7,012 nt of DNA from Gammaproteobacteria bacterium (GTDB lineage Bacteria > Pseudomonadota > Gammaproteobacteria > Arenicellales > Poriferihabitantaceae). The notes under the pieces were generated by a model. The model searched no databases. It saw only the letters and a list, made by a program, of their open reading frames with translations, and was not told the origin of the DNA. The stretch's first letter is position 1; each line of letters starts with the position of its first letter. Below are positions 5,613 to 7,012 of the stretch, one piece after another. Where the stretch lies: assembly GCA_009839585.1 (NCBI GenBank), contig VXPI01000121.1:1-7012 (forward strand). Reading direction: 5' to 3'. A program made the translations under genes and the position numbers.

Positions 5613-6461
5613 ATGGACAAAACAAAAGACTCAACCGAAAAGAAGGTTCATCTCAAGGCTGTTGAGAATACGGGTTCGGCGAGAGCACCTATTCTGGTGC
5701 ATGGAAAAAAATACGAGAACATTCCCGAAGATCTGTTCATATCTCACGATGCACTTGAAGTCTTTCTGGAGACGTTCCAGGGCCCCCTGGACCTGCTGAT
5801 GCACCTGATACGCAAGCAGAACATCGATATTCTGGATATACCGGTTGCACTGATCACACGGCAGTACATGGAGTATGTTGACCTGATGCGGACGATGAGG
5901 CTGGATTTGGCATCGGAATATCTGGTAATGGCGGCACTGCTTGCAGAAATAAAATCAAGAATGCTGTTGCCAAGGCCAACCGAGGACGATCAAGAAGAGG
6001 AAGGGGATCCAAGACTCGAACTGGTTCGCAGGCTCCAGGAATACGAGCGATTTAATCAGGCTGCACAGGATATCGATTCCCTGCCTCGGGTCGAAAGAGA
6101 CCTGTATCTTGTCCCTTGCACATTTGAAGATGAAATGCCGCCGGTTCTGGGTCAGGCAAGCTTGAATGACTTGACCATTGCATTCAGGAATGTGGTTGAG
6201 CGTGCGGAATTCAATCGACAGCTTGTGGTCGACCGGGAGGAATTGTCGGTTCGGGAGAGAATGGGACTCATCCTTGAGCGAATCGATCGTACAAGGTCGA
6301 TGCGGTTTGAAGCCCTTTTTGAACCCTCGGAAGGTCGTCAGGGAGCTGTTGTCTGCTTTCTTGCACTTCTGGAGCTAGTCAGGGAGCAAGCAATCAACGT
6401 TATTCAGAACGAAGCCTTTTCTCCAATTTATCTTCGAAGCAAGGAGTGTGAAACGGACTGA
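5613..6461 (+). CDS. scpA: Segregation and condensation protein A (kleisin)
   Basis: ScpA is the kleisin that bridges the two SMC heads and, with ScpB, forms the bacterial condensin that compacts and segregates chromosomes. The 282-residue product shows the N-terminal kleisin motif FQGPLDLLMHLIRKQNIDI (55-73) and the SMC-neck-binding helices LASEYLVMAALLAEIKSRML (99-118). An acidic linker (122-132) follows, then a middle region that should wrap ScpB. The C-terminal winged helix includes VVCFLALLELVREQ (246-259) and ends in FSPIYL. About 45 residues precede the kleisin domain, a charged extension typical of proteobacterial ScpA. The ATG start is preceded by AGGA overlapping the trpS stop region. 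Its place directly before scpB is the standard pairing. ScpA presence argues against a MukBEF-type enteric host. Confidence 0.95.
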   Translation: MDKTKDSTEKKVHLKAVENTGSARAPILVHGKKYENIPEDLFISHDALEVFLETFQGPLDLLMHLIRKQNIDILDIPVALITRQYMEYVDLMRTMRLDLASEYLVMAALLAEIKSRMLLPRPTEDDQEEEGDPRLELVRRLQEYERFNQAAQDIDSLPRVERDLYLVPCTFEDEMPPVLGQASLNDLTIAFRNVVERAEFNRQLVVDREELSVRERMGLILERIDRTRSMRFEALFEPSEGRQGAVVCFLALLELVREQAINVIQNEAFSPIYLRSKECETD

Positions 6462-6465
6462 GCGT

Positions 6466-6513
6466 ATGGGCAACATACCTCAACAAGGCAGTGATGGGAG
6501 ACAGTGCCAATGA
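6466..6513 (+). CDS. Possible 15-codon upstream ORF overlapping the scpB start
   Basis: An ATG at 6466 opens a 15-residue frame (MGNIPQQGSDGRQCQ) whose TGA overlaps the scpB ATG as ATGA. It fills most of the 48-bp scpA-scpB gap. Its own ribosome site is poor: the nearest AAGGAG (6441-6446) is 19 nt upstream. It could couple scpB translation to upstream ribosomes, but chance is more likely. Confidence 0.15.
   Translation: MGNIPQQGSDGRQCQ
6496..6500 (+). promoter_or_regulatory. scpB ribosome binding site
   Basis: GGGAG lies 9 nt before ATG 6510, which selects this start over the in-frame GTG at 6504 (only 3 nt from the site) and is bounded by an in-frame TGA at 6492-6494. Confidence 0.6.
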
Positions 6514-7012
6514 ATCAGGAACTGAAGAATATAGTAGAAGCACTGTTAATGGTTTCCGATACCCCGCTGAGCGTGTCGAAAATTCAGGCCGTGTTTGGTG
6601 AAGAGGCCGCTCCACGAAGCGAGGACATCAAGGAAGCCATTCAACAGCTTGGGAAAGAATGTGAAAATCGTGCTGTAGAACTTCAGAAAATTGGTAACGG
6701 ATATCGTTACCAAACCAAATCACGCTATGCGGTATGGATTCGTAAACTGCAGATCGGCCGACCGCCCCGTTTATCCCGGGCACAGTTGGAAACACTGTCA
6801 ATCATCGCATATCGCCAGCCAGTAACGCGTGGGGATATCGAGGATATTCGCGGCGTGTCGGTGAGTTCGGAAATCATGCAACGTTTGCTTGAGCGGGAAT
6901 GGATCAAGCAGGTCGGGACACGGGAGGTTCCCGGACGCCCTGCATTGTTTGCGACGACACCGGCATTTCTGGCCTATTTCAACTTGAACTCACTTAGTGA
7001 TTTGCCACCACT
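6510..7012 (+). CDS. scpB: Segregation and condensation protein B (partial, 3' end off window)
   Basis: ScpB dimerises and binds the central part of ScpA, completing the SMC-ScpAB condensin. The 167 visible codons contain an N-terminal winged helix beginning NQELKNIVEALLMVSDTPLS (2-21). Next come a short linker with YRYQTKSRYAVWIRKL (66-80) and the second winged helix with the family signature RLSRAQLETLSIIAYRQPVT (87-106), followed by RGDIEDIRGVS (107-117). The strongly conserved GRPALFATTPAFLAYF (142-157) and SLSDLPP follow. In family members this last motif is close to the end, apart from a variable acidic tail, so little conserved sequence is missing. The reading frame runs to the right edge without a stop. 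It is the last visible gene of the pcnB-yciO-trpS-scpA-scpB run; a pseudouridine synthase such as rluB often follows in relatives. Confidence 0.95.
   Translation, partial: MNQELKNIVEALLMVSDTPLSVSKIQAVFGEEAAPRSEDIKEAIQQLGKECENRAVELQKIGNGYRYQTKSRYAVWIRKLQIGRPPRLSRAQLETLSIIAYRQPVTRGDIEDIRGVSVSSEIMQRLLEREWIKQVGTREVPGRPALFATTPAFLAYFNLNSLSDLPP

Overview
The window looks chromosomal and proteobacterial, most likely from a gammaproteobacterium outside the enteric/Vibrio/Pasteurella group. The reading is based on sequence resemblance and gene content only. The poly(A) polymerase has the proteobacterial PcnB layout with a basic C-terminal tail. The YciO protein resembles the E. coli protein along its whole length. 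The tryptophanyl-tRNA synthetase is the longer form seen next to scpAB in pseudomonad-like genomes. Chromosome condensation uses ScpA/ScpB, whereas enteric-type gammaproteobacteria use MukBEF. GC content is intermediate and GTG and TTG starts occur.

Left part (1-1166, minus strand): the first 388 codons of an AAA-type P-loop ATPase with a likely C-terminal winged-helix region, cut by the left edge. Upstream of it lies a compact control region. A near-consensus sigma70 promoter (TTGACA, 17 bp, TATTCT) is covered by a 33-bp palindrome built from two perfect 14-bp palindromes. This is the most striking non-coding structure in the window. A gap of about 420 bp (1237-1660) follows, with no convincing gene, one composite inverted repeat and a second inverted repeat close to bioY.

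Middle and right part (1661-7012, plus strand): bioY, the biotin-binding subunit of an ECF importer, stands without bioM or bioN. After 111 bp comes a tight run of same-strand housekeeping genes: pcnB (RNA polyadenylation), yciO (TsaC/Sua5 paralogue), trpS (tryptophanyl-tRNA synthetase with a four-cysteine iron-sulfur-type motif), scpA and scpB (kleisin and its partner, which work with SMC). Gaps are 0, 21, 16 and 48 bp, so pcnB-yciO-trpS-scpA-scpB is probably one operon. scpB runs off the right edge near its expected C-terminus. yciO, trpS and scpAB are a familiar association in gammaproteobacteria; pcnB at its head is less usual.

I saw no tRNA, rRNA, CRISPR array, transposase or convincing rho-independent terminator. 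No clearly new multi-gene system is visible. The best lead is the ATPase with its operator-like promoter, whose remaining partners, if any, lie left of position 1.
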